Source of the DNA: Gammaproteobacteria bacterium
Lineage (GTDB): Bacteria > Pseudomonadota > Gammaproteobacteria > Enterobacterales > Kangiellaceae
Reading direction: 5' to 3'
DNA: 6,543 bases
Assembly (NCBI GenBank): GCA_002401655.1
Contig: NVTT01000105.1
Span: 1-6,543, forward strand
The position numbers and the translations under genes are program-made. The notes under the pieces are model-generated. The model was not told where the DNA came from. It did no database searches and worked only from the letters and a program-made list of their open reading frames with translations. Of the stretch, positions 6,445 through 6,543 are shown in pieces. How positions within the stretch are numbered: position 1 is the stretch's first letter; each line of letters opens with the position of its first letter.

Positions 6445-6543
6445 TTAATTTGCTAATCTCTTGATTCCATCTTTTAAAACTTGTACGTTAAAATTAATTA
6501 GTAATCCATATTTATTATTTGTTAGCTTTAGATAAGTTAACAG
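6445..6543 (-). CDS. GxxExxY-family protein, C-terminal end (partial, runs off the right edge)
   Basis: The - strand is open from the right edge to a TAA at plus 6445-6447 and encodes 32 residues. They read [20 protein letters not shown], then [12 protein letters not shown]. This is the typical C-terminus of GxxExxY proteins ([23 protein letters not shown]...LKxGIxRxxN), small proteins of about 125 residues. The fold is thought to be nuclease-like (PD-(D/E)XK-related), but function is not settled; the name-giving motif and any catalytic residues lie outside the window. In many bacterial genomes genes of this family are, to my memory, found near CCACAGAGGCACAGAG-type repeats, as here: the stop is 12 bases from copy 3. 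It is co-directional with the thiolase but probably not functionally related to it. Confidence 0.85.
   Translation of the reverse strand: MLTYLKLTNNKYGLLINFNVQVLKDGIKRLAN

Overview
The window looks like an AT-rich gammaproteobacterial chromosome. The evidence is the protein families (a PHA-granule phasin with the RQAWLASLGAY motif, a DUF3336/patatin lipase, a PaaABCD epoxidase set) and the purine-rich Shine-Dalgarno sites. The genus cannot be named from sequence alone. There is no rRNA, tRNA, CRISPR array or transposase.

Layout: (i) 1-593, + strand: the 3' end of one phasin-like gene, then a complete 126-aa phasin ending in a strong rho-independent terminator. The two genes share an exact 34-bp block, so they look like tandem paralogues. 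(ii) 600-713: a long imperfect palindrome of the CCACAGAGGCACAGAG repeat family, between the convergent phasin and lipase genes. (iii) 740-2203, - strand: a patatin-like lipase with an N-terminal DUF3336 region. (iv) 2275-2380: a second, unrelated repeat made of two C/G-rich hairpin arms in inverted orientation, whose end supplies the stop codon of paaD. (v) 2377-5019, - strand: paaA-paaB-paaC-paaD, closely spaced by 30-36 bp. (vi) 5057-5158: a second CCACAGAGGCACAGAG palindrome. (vii) 5171-6373, - strand: a PaaJ/PcaF-type thiolase. (viii) 6397-6432: one arm of the same repeat, beside the 3' end of a GxxExxY-family gene (- strand) that runs off the window.

Functionally the - strand block is part of the aerobic phenylacetyl-CoA pathway. 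PaaA, B and C form the ring-epoxidising diiron monooxygenase and PaaD supports it. The thiolase releases acetyl-CoA at the end of the pathway. The reductase gene paaE, usually directly after paaD, is not here; a repeat and a lipase gene occupy that place. Phasins and the lipase belong to carbon-storage and lipid metabolism, which could use the acetyl-CoA, but that link is only inferred.

I see no new enzyme system. The most distinctive signals are the repeat family and its association with the GxxExxY gene, the repeat-derived stop of paaD, the missing paaE and the phasin duplication.
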